Source: Saprospiraceae bacterium UBA6168
Lineage (GTDB): Bacteria > Bacteroidota > Bacteroidia > Chitinophagales > Saprospiraceae
Length of the DNA: 64,000 nucleotides
Reading direction: 5' to 3'
NCBI GenBank assembly: GCA_002435785.1
Contig: DIUC01000099.1
Location: 1-64,000, forward strand
Below the pieces are notes generated by a model that had not been told where the DNA came from, searched no databases, and was given only the letters and a program-made list of their open reading frames with translations. This document shows, one piece after another, positions 25,878 to 35,493 of this stretch. Position 1 is the stretch's first letter. Every line of letters starts with the position of its first letter. Both the position numbers and the translations under genes were made by a program.

Positions 25878-26531
25878 ATGGACTTCATCATTGATTTTAT
25901 TCTGCACACCGACAAGTATTTGGACGCCATCGTAGCCGATTACGGCATGTTGATTTATGTGGTGCTATTCTTGGTGATTTTTGCAGAAACGGGCTTCGTG
26001 GTCACCCCTTTCCTCCCCGGCGATGGGTTTCTGTTCACCGTCGGTGTAATCGCTGGCTCTACGGGCGGCGGTTTGAATCTTTGGGTTTCTATCCTGATTA
26101 TGATGGTGGCGGCCATTTTGGGCAACACGGTCAATTTTCACATCGGCCTGTACTTTAGCGAAAAGCTGGTGGATGGGAAACAACGAAAATGGCTGAACCC
26201 CAAGTATCTCAAGGATGCCCACGACTTTTTTGAGAAGCATGGCCAAAAAGCGGTTATCCTCAGCCGGTTTTTTCCCATCTTTCGCACTTTCGTCCCATTC
26301 GTGGCCGGGCTATCCAAGATGGACCGAAAAAAATTCATGACCTACACATTTGTGGGAGGAATTTCATGGGTGCTATTGTTGACCTTGGGCGGCTATTTCT
26401 TGGGCTCCATCCCTTTTGTGAAAAACAACATCTCGTTCATCGTCCTCGGCATAATAGGGGTATCCTTGATACCGCTATTCATCACTGCCCTAAAGAAGTA
26501 TTTGGAAAGCAGGCGGAGAACCGAAAGTTGA
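25878..26531 (+). CDS. DedA family membrane protein
   Basis: This 217-residue inner-membrane protein has about five hydrophobic segments and the DedA/SNARE-associated signatures TPFLPGDGFLFTVG and RFFPIFRTFVPFVAGLSKM. Family members move lipid carriers, such as undecaprenyl phosphate or phosphatidylethanolamine, across the inner membrane. Which one applies here is unknown. The ATG at 25878 follows a clear promoter; the frame upstream covers a terminator and is not coding. Confidence 0.9.
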   Translation: MDFIIDFILHTDKYLDAIVADYGMLIYVVLFLVIFAETGFVVTPFLPGDGFLFTVGVIAGSTGGGLNLWVSILIMMVAAILGNTVNFHIGLYFSEKLVDGKQRKWLNPKYLKDAHDFFEKHGQKAVILSRFFPIFRTFVPFVAGLSKMDRKKFMTYTFVGGISWVLLLTLGGYFLGSIPFVKNNISFIVLGIIGVSLIPLFITALKKYLESRRRTES

Positions 26532-26574
26532 AAATGGAGAATTGAAAGGATGCCTACCACCTTCAATTCCCAGT

Positions 26575-27555
26575 TTACTGCCGTGAATCTTCGATTTCCC
26601 AATTTCCCAGCCTCATGATTTTTTCCGCCAACACCCTGGCATGTTTCTCCTTGCTCTCATACGACCAACCTGCGATATGTGGGGAAAGCACCACGTTGTC
26701 AGATTGGCATAGGTAGTCAAAGGCAGGCGGCAATAGCTCCAACTTGAACTTGTCAAAAGAAGTCTCCTCGTATTCCAACACGTCCAACGCAGCCCCAGAT
26801 ACTTTGCCAGATATTAGGTTTTCCACCAAATCGGCTGTGTTCAGCACAAGGCCACGTGCGGTATTCACAACGTAGATGTTTTTCCTAAAGCTTTTTAAAA
26901 AAGCGTCGTTGATAAAATGATGGTTATCAACAGAATATGGGATGTGAACGCTCAAAACATCCGCTTCCTGAAACAGCTTTTCCAATCCAGCCTCTTCGGC
27001 GAAATCATCAGCGTAACCGGCCTTGAACTTGTCGTAAGCCAGCACCCGCACGCCAAAACCTGTTAACCGCCGGGCAAAGGCACTGCCCATGTTCCCGTAG
27101 CCGAGGATGCCCACTGTTTTTCCCTTCAATTCCACAGCCCGGTTGGACTCCCGCACCCATTGGCCACTGCGCACCTGCCGGTCGGCCCGGCTAAGGTTGT
27201 TCATCAGGCAGAGCAGTAGGCCAAGGGCATGTTCGGCGACGGTGTCCTTGCTTCCTTCCGGCGAAATCAGCACCCGGATACCCCTTGACTCCGCAAAATC
27301 CACATCAATATGCTCTACACCGACGCCCTCCCTCGCCAAAAAAACAAGGTTGGTGGCTTTTTCGAAAAAGCCCTGGTCAATGGCAAAACGGCTCCGCATG
27401 ACGATGCCTTGGTACTGCCCAACGAACGTTTCTACGTCGGGCTTAGGGCTGGTGGTGTCCGTGTGGCAATCAAAGCCAAGCTTCGTCAGATGGGCTTCGA
27501 GGTATGGATGGGCCTTGTCCAAAAAAAGGACTTTGGGCTGGTGGCTGTTGGTCAT
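26575..27555 (-). CDS. D-2-hydroxyacid dehydrogenase (NAD)
   Basis: This 326-residue enzyme has the D-isomer 2-hydroxyacid dehydrogenase fold. It contains the catalytic-domain loop FLAREGVGVEHIDVDFAESRG, the NAD loop TVGILGYGNMGSAFARRL, NTARGLVLNTADL with the catalytic Arg region, and SPHIAGWSYES with the catalytic His. It resembles phosphoglycerate or hydroxypyruvate dehydrogenases. The length fits short forms without an ACT domain, so a serine-pathway role is possible but unproven. The start MTNSHQPKVLF at 27555 is chosen over 13 upstream codons. Confidence 0.88.
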   Translation of the reverse strand: MTNSHQPKVLFLDKAHPYLEAHLTKLGFDCHTDTTSPKPDVETFVGQYQGIVMRSRFAIDQGFFEKATNLVFLAREGVGVEHIDVDFAESRGIRVLISPEGSKDTVAEHALGLLLCLMNNLSRADRQVRSGQWVRESNRAVELKGKTVGILGYGNMGSAFARRLTGFGVRVLAYDKFKAGYADDFAEEAGLEKLFQEADVLSVHIPYSVDNHHFINDAFLKSFRKNIYVVNTARGLVLNTADLVENLISGKVSGAALDVLEYEETSFDKFKLELLPPAFDYLCQSDNVVLSPHIAGWSYESKEKHARVLAEKIMRLGNWEIEDSRQ

Positions 27556-27718
27556 TTTTACGCAAGTGAATGATTGGATGTAGTTTTGCGGCAAGATTTT
27601 ATCTGCGCAATATGCAAGAACCTTGGGGAATGACTCGTTTGTACGGTGGTTTTTTTGACGGTTTTTTTTTTGCCACCTCCTTCCTCTTTACAATTTCACT
27701 TTGCACAATAAGTTGAAA

Positions 27719-28252
27719 ATGAACAGATTAGCCATTTTATTCACGCTGCTTTTTTGCTTCGCAACTGCGGTGCAAGCCCAAGTGGACAATGCGCCGCAAC
27801 GTTCCGAGACGGAAAAATACGAATGGCGACTCCGGCAGTCCGTACTGTACGGCACGTATATCCCGATGGATGTAAACGAGGTTTTGTTGGAATTGAACAA
27901 AAAAATTGATGCCCCATCGAAGGCTAAGCTTGCCGCCGTGACGGAGGACGAAGCAGCTACCAAGCTCTTTTTCAGCTTGGGCCGTTGGATGACCCACAAC
28001 TGGAGCCTCTATGAAGGCTCCCGCCTCAGCAAGCACATGCAAGACCTCGGCATCCACCACCCCGACGACATGGTTCGGTTTTTCATCATCGTCTATCACC
28101 GGAGCCTAACCAAACAGCCGTTAGAGGTGAAGGCGCTCATTGCGAAATTCAAGGAAAAAGAAGCGGAAACCCTGCGCAAACGGCTTGAAAAAGGGACTAT
28201 TTTGCACGAAGAAAAAAAGAAAGTTGACAAGCCAGGCGGCAATAAAAACTAA
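27719..28252 (+). CDS. Secreted DUF6794-like protein
   Basis: This 177-residue protein has a signal peptide (MNRLAILFTLLFCFATAVQA). Its conserved core reads LFFSLGRWMTHNWSLYEGSRL and SKHMQDLGIHHPDDMVRFFIIVYHR. This pattern fits the DUF6794 family of Bacteroidota as I remember it; function is unknown. The C-terminus is Lys/Glu-rich (AKFKEKEAETLRKRLEKG) and probably helical. The ATG at 27719 begins the signal peptide; an ATG six codons up (27701) is less likely. It is divergent from the 2-hydroxyacid dehydrogenase. Confidence 0.75.
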   Translation: MNRLAILFTLLFCFATAVQAQVDNAPQRSETEKYEWRLRQSVLYGTYIPMDVNEVLLELNKKIDAPSKAKLAAVTEDEAATKLFFSLGRWMTHNWSLYEGSRLSKHMQDLGIHHPDDMVRFFIIVYHRSLTKQPLEVKALIAKFKEKEAETLRKRLEKGTILHEEKKKVDKPGGNKN

Positions 28253-28335
28253 GCAAAAACGACCTTTGCCGCTCGAAATCGCCATCTGCCAATGTGCATC
28301 AGCCAAGTTCATCCTGCTTGGTTTTTCAAAATTCA

Positions 28336-28343
28336 TACTTTTG
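28336..28343 (+). promoter_or_regulatory. TAnnTTTG -7 element (TACTTTTG)
   Basis: TACTTTTG lies 106 bp before the topA ATG, in the 197-bp gap after the DUF6794-like gene. The -33 partner is weak (TTG only 15 bp upstream). Confidence 0.4.
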
Positions 28344-28449
28344 CGCCTTTCTTGGCGGCGTCCTGCCCATTTCTGATGCCCATAAACATTGGTATTTGAA
28401 CGGAATGTATGCTGCCTTTCACAAAATTTATCAAAACTACGAGTAACCT

Positions 28450-30966
28450 ATGGCCAAGAATCTCCTCATCGTAGAGTCTCCAGCCAAAGCAAAAACCATC
28501 GAGAAATTCCTCGGGAGCGACTTCACCGTGAAGTCAAGCTACGGCCACGTCCGTGACCTGCCGAAAGGTGATATTTCCGTTGATGTTGAACACGATTTCA
28601 AGCCCAATTATGTCGTCACCGACGATAAATTGAAAGTGGTAAAAGAGCTAAAAGACGCCGTCAAGAAGGTGGACGAAGTATGGCTCGCCACGGACGAAGA
28701 CCGGGAAGGAGAGGCTATTTCGTGGCACCTTTGCCAAGTATTGGGCCTTGACGAGCACAGCACCAAGCGCATCGTTTTCCACGAAATCACCAAGCCCGCC
28801 ATACAAAAGGCCATCACCCAGCCCCGCAAACTCGACCTAAACCTCGTGGACGCACAGCAGGCCCGCCGCATCGTGGACAGGCTTGTGGGTTACGAGCTTT
28901 CCGGCCTGCTCTGGAAAAAAGTGAAGGGGAAACTCTCCGCTGGCCGGGTACAGTCCGTCACCGTACGGCTCGTGGTGGAGCGGGAGCGGGAGATACAAGC
29001 GTTTGAAACCACGCCGTTTTTCAAAATTGCCGCAGAGTTCAACGTGAAAAGTGCGGAGGGCAAGACCTCCATCCTCAAGGCAGAGGCCCCTGAACGGTTT
29101 GACACACAAGGCAACGCTGAGGGCTTTTTGAAAAAATGTATCGGAGCGGCTTTCAACATCAACGACATCGAGGTGAAGCCGGCCAAGCGCAAGCCTGCCG
29201 CACCATTCACCACCTCCACGCTCCAGCAGGAAGCAAGCCGCAAGCTCGGCTTCTCCGTTAGCCGCACCATGCTCGTTGCGCAGCGGCTTTACGAAGCTGG
29301 TTTTATCACCTATATGCGTACCGACAGCACCAACTTGAGCGAAACGGCCATTGCCTCCATCGCCCAAGAAATCGAAAACCTGTACGGGCCAAAATATGTG
29401 CATACTCGCCGCTACAAGACCAACAAAGCGGGCGCACAAGAGGCGCACGAGGCCATTCGTCCTACTTATATCACCAACCAGCAGATAGCAGGCGACCGTG
29501 ACCAGATGCGCCTTTACGAACTGATATGGAAGCGCACCATCGCCAGTCAGATGGCCGAGGCTGAACTGGAACGCACCATCGTGAAAATCGGTATTTCAAC
29601 GCACCCCGGCTCCCCGCTCCAAGCGGAAGGTGAGGTGTTGAAGTTCGACGGGTTCCTTAAAGTTTACCTCGAATCAGACGACGAAGACGAGGACGAAGAC
29701 AACAAGGGAATCCTGCCGCCGCTCAAGGTCGGCCAAGCGCTTGACCTACGAGACATGACTGCCACTGAACGTTACACCCGGCCACCTTCCCGCTACTCAG
29801 AGGCAGCGCTGGTCAGCAAATTGGAGGAGTTGGGAATTGGCCGACCTTCCACCTACGCCCCCACGATTTCAAAAATCATGGAGGAAAACCGGGGCTATGT
29901 GGTGAAGGAAAACCGGGATGGCGAGGTGCGGAAGTTTGCGATTCTGACTTTGAAAAATGGAGCAATCACAACCGCTGAGGGGAGTGAAATAACAGGTGCC
30001 GTGAAAAACCGCCTATTCCCCACCGACATGGGCATGGTGGTGACGGACTACCTGTTCGAGCATTTCAAGGAAATCATGGACTTCGGCTTTACCGCCGACA
30101 TCGAAAAGGACTTCGACATCATTGCCGAAGGCAACAAAAACTGGGTGAAAACGGTGGGCGATTTCTACCACCCGTTCCATGCCACCGTCCAGAATGCTTT
30201 GGAGACCAGCGCCCGTGCCACAGGCGAGCGCATCCTCGGCAAAGACCCCGTGAGCGGCCGCACCGTGCTGGTACGCATGACCCGCTTCGGCAAGCCCGCC
30301 GTGCAGATTGGCTCAAAAGAGGAACTCGGCGAGGAGGAAAAGGCCAAGTTTGCCAACCTCAGCCCCGGCATGAACATTGACAACGTAACCCTGGAGGAGG
30401 CGTTGAAACTCTTCACGCTGCCCAAGGGTTTGGGCGAGCACGAGGGCAAGGAAGTTGGCATCGGTTTAGGAAGGTTCGGTCCTTATGTGAAGCATGGCGA
30501 TGGGTTCATCTCCTTGCCAAAAGGCGAAGACCCACTGGGTGTCACCTTCGAACGAGCCATCGAATTAATCAAGGAAAAGCAGGTGGCCGATGCACCGATA
30601 GGTACCTACAAAGGCATTGGCATCACAAAAGGCAAAGGCCGCTTCGGGCCGTTCTTGAAATGGGGCGAGCTTTATGTGAACGTACCCGCAAAGTACAAGC
30701 TGGAAACCATCACCGTGGACGAGTGCCACACGCTCATTGAGGCAAAGGTCAACAAAGAGGCCAACCGCTACGTGCAACAGTGGGAAAAAGAGGACATCGC
30801 CATCGAAAACGGCAGGTGGGGGCCTTTCATCCGGTTCAAGAAAAACAATGTTTCGTTCCCCAAAGCGGATGGCAAAAAAATGACCTCGGAGGACGCAGCG
30901 AACTTGAGCTTGCAGGACGTTAAGGACATTATCGAGGCGGCATTGCCCGGTAGCTTCAAAAAATAA
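28450..30966 (+). CDS. topA: DNA topoisomerase I
   Basis: This 838-residue type IA topoisomerase relaxes negative supercoils. The Toprim domain starts MAKNLLIVESPAKAKTIEKF and has the acidic motif TDEDREGEAISWHL. The active-site Tyr288 lies in GFITYMRTDSTNLS. The body continues to about residue 600. The C-terminal part has several topoisomerase C-terminal repeats (EVGIGLGRFGPYVKHGDG, GRFGPFLKWGE, NGRWGPFIRFKK) in place of Cys4 zinc fingers, as usual in Bacteroidota. An acidic loop (DDEDEDEDN) sits near residue 415. The outer-membrane protein gene follows 5 bp after the stop, suggesting co-transcription. Confidence 0.97.
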   Translation: MAKNLLIVESPAKAKTIEKFLGSDFTVKSSYGHVRDLPKGDISVDVEHDFKPNYVVTDDKLKVVKELKDAVKKVDEVWLATDEDREGEAISWHLCQVLGLDEHSTKRIVFHEITKPAIQKAITQPRKLDLNLVDAQQARRIVDRLVGYELSGLLWKKVKGKLSAGRVQSVTVRLVVEREREIQAFETTPFFKIAAEFNVKSAEGKTSILKAEAPERFDTQGNAEGFLKKCIGAAFNINDIEVKPAKRKPAAPFTTSTLQQEASRKLGFSVSRTMLVAQRLYEAGFITYMRTDSTNLSETAIASIAQEIENLYGPKYVHTRRYKTNKAGAQEAHEAIRPTYITNQQIAGDRDQMRLYELIWKRTIASQMAEAELERTIVKIGISTHPGSPLQAEGEVLKFDGFLKVYLESDDEDEDEDNKGILPPLKVGQALDLRDMTATERYTRPPSRYSEAALVSKLEELGIGRPSTYAPTISKIMEENRGYVVKENRDGEVRKFAILTLKNGAITTAEGSEITGAVKNRLFPTDMGMVVTDYLFEHFKEIMDFGFTADIEKDFDIIAEGNKNWVKTVGDFYHPFHATVQNALETSARATGERILGKDPVSGRTVLVRMTRFGKPAVQIGSKEELGEEEKAKFANLSPGMNIDNVTLEEALKLFTLPKGLGEHEGKEVGIGLGRFGPYVKHGDGFISLPKGEDPLGVTFERAIELIKEKQVADAPIGTYKGIGITKGKGRFGPFLKWGELYVNVPAKYKLETITVDECHTLIEAKVNKEANRYVQQWEKEDIAIENGRWGPFIRFKKNNVSFPKADGKKMTSEDAANLSLQDVKDIIEAALPGSFKK

Positions 30967-30971
30967 CGGCC

Positions 30972-31688
30972 ATGAAGGTTTTTCCGCTTTTCGCATTCCT
31001 CCTTTTATCAGCTGTTGCAACGGCACAGCAGTTGGACACCGATGTCATTTACCTCAAAGATGGCTCTATCCTGAAAGGGAAAATTATCGAGCGGATGGAA
31101 GACGGCGCCATCAAAATGGAAATGGCGAACGGGCGGGAAATCATCATTTCCATGCGGGAGGTCAAACAGGTGACTATTGAGGGCATTGGCACCAACCCTA
31201 CCGATTATGGTGGCAAAACAGCGTTTGGGTTTTCCCTGTTCGGGGAGAGCAACTTCATCGGCGCACATTTCCGGGTACGGGCCGCCGAAGAACTGTACCT
31301 GAACTTTAGCGTCCAGCCTGAATTGAAATTATTGGTGAACCGCTTCAACAATGAAGGAAAGCTCGGCACCAATATCGTGCTGGGCGGAGAAGGCAACTAC
31401 TTTTTGAAGCGGTTTTATAGAGAGCGGAAGCAAAAAGTGAGGGCAAACGGCCTTTTCTTCAATGCGTCACACGCTTTTGGTGACTACGAAACCACTCGTT
31501 TTAACGCAGGTTGGTGCTCCGAATATTTCAGGCTCAACCGTTTTAAAAGGGGCTTCCTCCTCTGCCTCGGATTGGGGTACAACATCAACCACTGGGTGGA
31601 CGACCCGCTCAACTATGCCTATATTAAAGGTGTTCCAGAATTGCAGCCAACTGCCTATTTCAGAATCCAATGGAATTTTTTCAAGTAA
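30972..31688 (+). CDS. Predicted secreted/outer-membrane protein, 238 aa
   Basis: A signal peptide (MKVFPLFAFLLLSAVATAQ) is followed by a small beta domain (DVIYLKDGSILKGKIIE ... SMREVKQVTIEG, about 22-65) seen at the start of many Bacteroidota envelope proteins. After it come amphipathic, aromatic-rich strands consistent with an outer-membrane beta-barrel, ending YFRIQWNFFK. It begins 5 bp after topA. Function is not known. Confidence 0.75.
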   Translation: MKVFPLFAFLLLSAVATAQQLDTDVIYLKDGSILKGKIIERMEDGAIKMEMANGREIIISMREVKQVTIEGIGTNPTDYGGKTAFGFSLFGESNFIGAHFRVRAAEELYLNFSVQPELKLLVNRFNNEGKLGTNIVLGGEGNYFLKRFYRERKQKVRANGLFFNASHAFGDYETTRFNAGWCSEYFRLNRFKRGFLLCLGLGYNINHWVDDPLNYAYIKGVPELQPTAYFRIQWNFFK

Positions 31689-31749
31689 ACCAAGGGCCAG
31701 CACAATCTAATCAAGGGCTTTTTGTTTTTACTTGTATTTTTGCCTCTTG

Positions 31750-32100
31750 TTGAAAACCGTCAATACATATCGCCGCATCGCCTCCTTTCTATTGGCGGCA
31801 CTCGTCTTTCAGGTCGTTGCACTAAAAGAGATTCACCACCTTTTTGAACATTGCCATGATGAAGTGGCCCATTGCACGGACAGCGGCAGTAACTCCCACC
31901 TGCACGATGAGGAATACCATTTTGAGGATTGTTTTGTTTGCGTTTTCCATTTTGCGCCTACCATCCTTGATTTTCAGGAAATAAACATAACCGTTCCGAC
32001 ACTCCAATCCAACCAATCCGCTTTCTCCTACCAAAACCGCTTGACCTCCAGGGTCAACTGGCACTTCCTGCTCCGTGGCCCACCTGCACTGGCCGCTTGA
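31750..32100 (+). CDS. Small His/Cys-rich membrane or secreted protein
   Basis: This protein of about 116 residues has an N-terminal hydrophobic helix (YRRIASFLLAALVFQVVAL). A His/Cys-rich stretch follows (HHLFEHCHDEVAHC, SHLHDEEYHF, DCFVC) that could bind metal. No ATG is available. The TTG at 31750 is proposed as the start because it gives M-K-T-V-N before the helix. Upstream TTG codons (31732, 31747) overlap a TATTTTTG -7 element at 31735-31742 or crowd it. It precedes the ZnuD-like TonB receptor, so a role in metal capture or sensing is plausible but inferred. Confidence 0.6.
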   Translation: MKTVNTYRRIASFLLAALVFQVVALKEIHHLFEHCHDEVAHCTDSGSNSHLHDEEYHFEDCFVCVFHFAPTILDFQEINITVPTLQSNQSAFSYQNRLTSRVNWHFLLRGPPALAA

Positions 32101-32218
32101 TTCCATTTTATTGATTCCCATTTTTTCATAAACGCTTGGGTTCCAATGCGTTTCGTCCAGCATGATAGGATGGAACACAGATTTGACTGATTAAACAGGT
32201 TTACGCCGATGGCGATCC

Positions 32219-32267
32219 AAAATCCGTAAAAATCAATCCAATCTGTTCAATCCGTGTCCCATCCTCC
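32219..32267. repeat. Dispersed AATCTGTTCAATCCGTGTCCC repeat (copy 1)
   Basis: AAAATCAATCCAATCTGTT followed by CAATCCGTGTCCCATCC resembles the sequence at 59030-59076 (AAATCCTGTTAATCCG then TCTAATCTGTGTCCCTTCC). It sits in the leader of the TonB receptor gene. Confidence 0.45.
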
Positions 32268-32294
32268 ATTCGGGCAATCACAATCCAGTTTTCC

Positions 32295-34664
32295 ATGAAT
32301 AGGATAAACTGCGTGTTCGTGGCCTTATGGGGTCTGCTGCCTTTATTGGCGTCCGCCCAAAAAGATTGCCATGCCACCCTATTCGGCACCGTAACCGAGG
32401 CAGAAACGGGCGAGCCAGTGCCATTCGCTGAGGTTTTCGTCGTGCAGACCGGGCAAGGGGCCGTCACCGATGACAAAGGCCGATTTGCCTTCACCGAGCT
32501 TTGCGAGGGGCCACTTACCGTCACCTGCGACCACCTTGGGTGCAGCCATTTGTCCAAAGAAATCTATCTGGTGGGGGAAATGCGGCTTGCATTCAGCTTG
32601 GAACATTCCTCCACCAACCTGGCCGAAATCACCGTTCATGCCAAGGCCCTCGTGCTACCCTCCTCCCAAGCAGAGCGAAGCCTTTCCGGCTCCAAACTCG
32701 ATGCCGCCAAGGGCCAGACGATGGGCGACCTGCTCAAAAACCTGCCCGGGGTGACCACGTTGAACACGGGCAGCGGCATTGCCAAGCCCGTCATCCGGGG
32801 TATGCACTCCAATCGGGTGCTCATGCTCAACAACGGCGTCCGACAAGAAGGCCAACAATGGGGCACCGACCATGCGCCGGAGATTGACCCGTACATTGCC
32901 GACAAGGTTTCCGTGGTCTATGGAGCCAACAGTGTGCGGTATGGGGCCGATGCGATGGGCGGCGTGGTGGTGGTCGAGCCACGGGCATTGCGGAGCGAGC
33001 CTGGCATGGGCGGCGAGGTGAACTTGGCGGCCTTCGGCAATGGGCGAGTGGGCGTTGCCTCTGCCATGCTCGATGGCAACTCAAAGCTCAAAACCCAACA
33101 CTCAAACCTTGCCTACCGCTTGCAAGGCACCATCAAACGGGGCGGCGACGTGCGAACCCCGGGTTATTTTTTGGAAAACACGGGCGTCAAGGAAATCAAC
33201 TACTCCGCCGCCATCGGGCTGCAGCGGGAACGCTGGACTTCGGAGGTGTTTTTCAGCCAGTTCTTCACCGACATCGGCATCTTCCGGGGGGCGCATATCG
33301 GCAACCTGACCGACCTGCAAAACGCCATCGAGCGGGGGCGGCCATTGGAAGACGGAGCCTTCTCCTACGACCTGAACCGACCGTTGCAACGGGTAGCGCA
33401 CTACCTCCTCAAGGCAAAAACCACCATAAAAACTGGTACATCGGGCAAACTTAGCTTGCAGTACGCCCGCCAGTTCAACCGCCGGGGCGAGTTCGATGCG
33501 CACAAGCGGTTTGGGACTTTGCCGACTGAACTGGAGGAGCCGCAGATGCTCTTTGAAATCACCACGCACACCCTCGACATGGCCTGGGAGCACAAAAGCT
33601 GGCGGCACTTCACGGGTAGCATTGGCGGGCAAGTGCTGGCGCAGCGCAACACCACCGACCGGGGCGGCCTCATCCCCGATTTCGACAGCCAGACGGCGGG
33701 CATTTTTTGGATTGAGCGCTGGCGCAAACACCCGTTCCCCGTTGAGTTAGAGGCAGGGGCAAGGTACGATGTGCGCCGCATGAACATTGGCAACCGAGGC
33801 AACGAGCCAATTGATAAACAATTGGATTTCAACAACTTGTCCGGCACTTTTGGCAGCATTTTAAAAATTGGCGACCACTTTGAAACCCGGCTGCACCTCG
33901 GCTCGGCCTGGCGCTCGCCGGGGGTGAACGAGCTGTACAGCGACGGTGTGCACCACGGCTCGGCCAGCTACGAAAAGGGGCGGGAGGACCTCATACCGGA
34001 GCGGGCCATCACCACCAACCTGACCTTCGACTACGACAACCAGCGGGACTTTTCCACCAATTTTTCCTTCTACCGGAACACGGTGCGGGACTTCATCTTC
34101 CTCGAACCGCAGGCCAATCCCGTGCTGACCATCCGTGGTGCATTCCCCAGCTTTGCTTACCAGCAAACGGATGCCCGCCTGAACGGGTTGGACTGGACCG
34201 CCGAATGGAAAGCCCTGAAAATGCTGGCATTTTCTTCGTCGGCTTCCATCTTGCGGGCTTGGAACAAAAAGGCCGATGACTGGCTGGTGCTCATGCCCGC
34301 CGATAGGTTCCGGTTTGGGCTTAGTTATTTGCCGAAGGCAAAAAATGACAGCCAGACCCCCTTCGCTAAACTGAGCATGGAGCATGTGCTAGAACAGACA
34401 AGGGTGCCAGTTGGGCAGGACTTTGCGCCGCCGCCAGGTGCCTTCACGCTGTTCAATTTCGAGGCCGGGACCAGTTTTGCCATTGGGGGAAATGGCCAAC
34501 ACAACGACACCGCCAGGCCAGTTGGGCCGGGGCAAACGCTCTTCCTCATCCTCTCCGTTCAAAACATTTTCAACACAGCATACCGGGACTACCTGAACCG
34601 CCTCCGTTATTTCAGTGACGAGGCTGGCAGGAACGTTTCGGTGCGGCTGAAGTATTCATTTTGA
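32295..34664 (+). CDS. TonB-dependent receptor, ZnuD-like (probable metal uptake)
   Basis: This 789-residue outer-membrane receptor has a signal peptide (MNRINCVFVALWGLLPLLASA). A carboxypeptidase-regulatory-like domain follows (about 27-105, DCHATLFGTVTEAETGEPVP). The plug has LLKNLPGVTTLNTGSG, KPVIRGMHSNRVLMLNNGVR and VVYGANSVRYGADAMGG, and the barrel ends RNVSVRLKYSF. The barrel motif SDGVHHGSASYEKG resembles the zinc receptor ZnuD family. A His/Cys-rich small protein lies upstream and an acidic/His lipoprotein follows 79 bp downstream. Zinc or another divalent metal is the most likely cargo; this is inference. Confidence 0.88.
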   Translation: MNRINCVFVALWGLLPLLASAQKDCHATLFGTVTEAETGEPVPFAEVFVVQTGQGAVTDDKGRFAFTELCEGPLTVTCDHLGCSHLSKEIYLVGEMRLAFSLEHSSTNLAEITVHAKALVLPSSQAERSLSGSKLDAAKGQTMGDLLKNLPGVTTLNTGSGIAKPVIRGMHSNRVLMLNNGVRQEGQQWGTDHAPEIDPYIADKVSVVYGANSVRYGADAMGGVVVVEPRALRSEPGMGGEVNLAAFGNGRVGVASAMLDGNSKLKTQHSNLAYRLQGTIKRGGDVRTPGYFLENTGVKEINYSAAIGLQRERWTSEVFFSQFFTDIGIFRGAHIGNLTDLQNAIERGRPLEDGAFSYDLNRPLQRVAHYLLKAKTTIKTGTSGKLSLQYARQFNRRGEFDAHKRFGTLPTELEEPQMLFEITTHTLDMAWEHKSWRHFTGSIGGQVLAQRNTTDRGGLIPDFDSQTAGIFWIERWRKHPFPVELEAGARYDVRRMNIGNRGNEPIDKQLDFNNLSGTFGSILKIGDHFETRLHLGSAWRSPGVNELYSDGVHHGSASYEKGREDLIPERAITTNLTFDYDNQRDFSTNFSFYRNTVRDFIFLEPQANPVLTIRGAFPSFAYQQTDARLNGLDWTAEWKALKMLAFSSSASILRAWNKKADDWLVLMPADRFRFGLSYLPKAKNDSQTPFAKLSMEHVLEQTRVPVGQDFAPPPGAFTLFNFEAGTSFAIGGNGQHNDTARPVGPGQTLFLILSVQNIFNTAYRDYLNRLRYFSDEAGRNVSVRLKYSF

Positions 34665-34743
34665 TGGTTGGATTGTTGCCCTTGACTGGGTATCAATTCG
34701 GCAATCTCAACAATCTAACTATTTAACAATCAATTATTTAACA

Positions 34744-35286
34744 ATGAAAAAATTCAAAATCATCTTCGCAATGCTTGCACTTGGCGCTTTCCTTTTCACT
34801 GCTTGCGACAAGGACGACGACCACAACCAAGATGAACAGGAACTCATCACCACCGTCAAACTGACCTTCACGGAAGTGGGCGGCGGCTCGACAACGTTCA
34901 CCGTGAAAGACCTTGATGGTGACGGCGGCAACCCGCCCGTGGCCGATGAAATAAAACTCAAGGCCAACACCGCCTACACCATCGGCGTGGCCTTCCTCGA
35001 CGAAAGCAAGGCGGGCCATGCACATGACCTCACGGAAGAGGTGAAGACGGAGGCCGACGAACACTTGGTTTGTTTCAGCACGACTGGCGGCCTATCAGCT
35101 CCAGTCATTGGCGACCAAGATGGCAATGGCAAACCGCTCGGCCTTGAAAGCGCCATCACGACCGGAGAAGCCGCCACTGGCAATTTGAAAGTCAGTTTGA
35201 AGCACCTGCCAAACAAGTCCGCAACCGACCCATGTGCCACTGGGGAAACGGATGTGGAGGTGACGTTCCCGGTGACGGTTGAATAA
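34744..35286 (+). CDS. Lipoprotein linked to the TonB receptor
   Basis: This 180-residue protein has a lipoprotein signal (LALGAFLFTAC, Cys21) and an acidic/His start (DKDDDHNQDEQELITTVKLTF). A predicted beta-rich domain follows that includes AFLDESKAGHAHDLTEEVKT. Proteins of this type, usually called type-1 periplasmic-binding-fold proteins, often accompany TonB receptors in Bacteroidota. A role in capturing the same ligand at the cell surface or in the periplasm is likely. It probably shares a transcript with the receptor. Confidence 0.75.
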   Translation: MKKFKIIFAMLALGAFLFTACDKDDDHNQDEQELITTVKLTFTEVGGGSTTFTVKDLDGDGGNPPVADEIKLKANTAYTIGVAFLDESKAGHAHDLTEEVKTEADEHLVCFSTTGGLSAPVIGDQDGNGKPLGLESAITTGEAATGNLKVSLKHLPNKSATDPCATGETDVEVTFPVTVE

Positions 35287-35387
35287 GGGAGGGGGGTAAA
35301 AAAATTGCATCCAAATTTTCAGCCTCATATTTGGGCCGTTTGACAGACTTTCCTGCATTGCTTACAAATTAAATTCGTTCATTTCAC

Positions 35388-35416
35388 GTCGGGGAGGGTT
35401 TCATCTCCCCGACTTT
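35388..35416 (+). terminator. Hairpin, possible terminator
   Basis: The perfect 9-bp arms 35388-35396 and 35405-35413 are followed by only three T. It lies 101 bp after the lipoprotein stop and 78 bp before the HAD gene start. It may be a weak terminator or attenuator. Confidence 0.5.
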
Positions 35417-35493
35417 GTACGATATATTTCAAGGAAGCTGCATTTGGTGGGTAGCGGCATGTTTGCAGCAATTCCAACCAACAACAATTCAAG

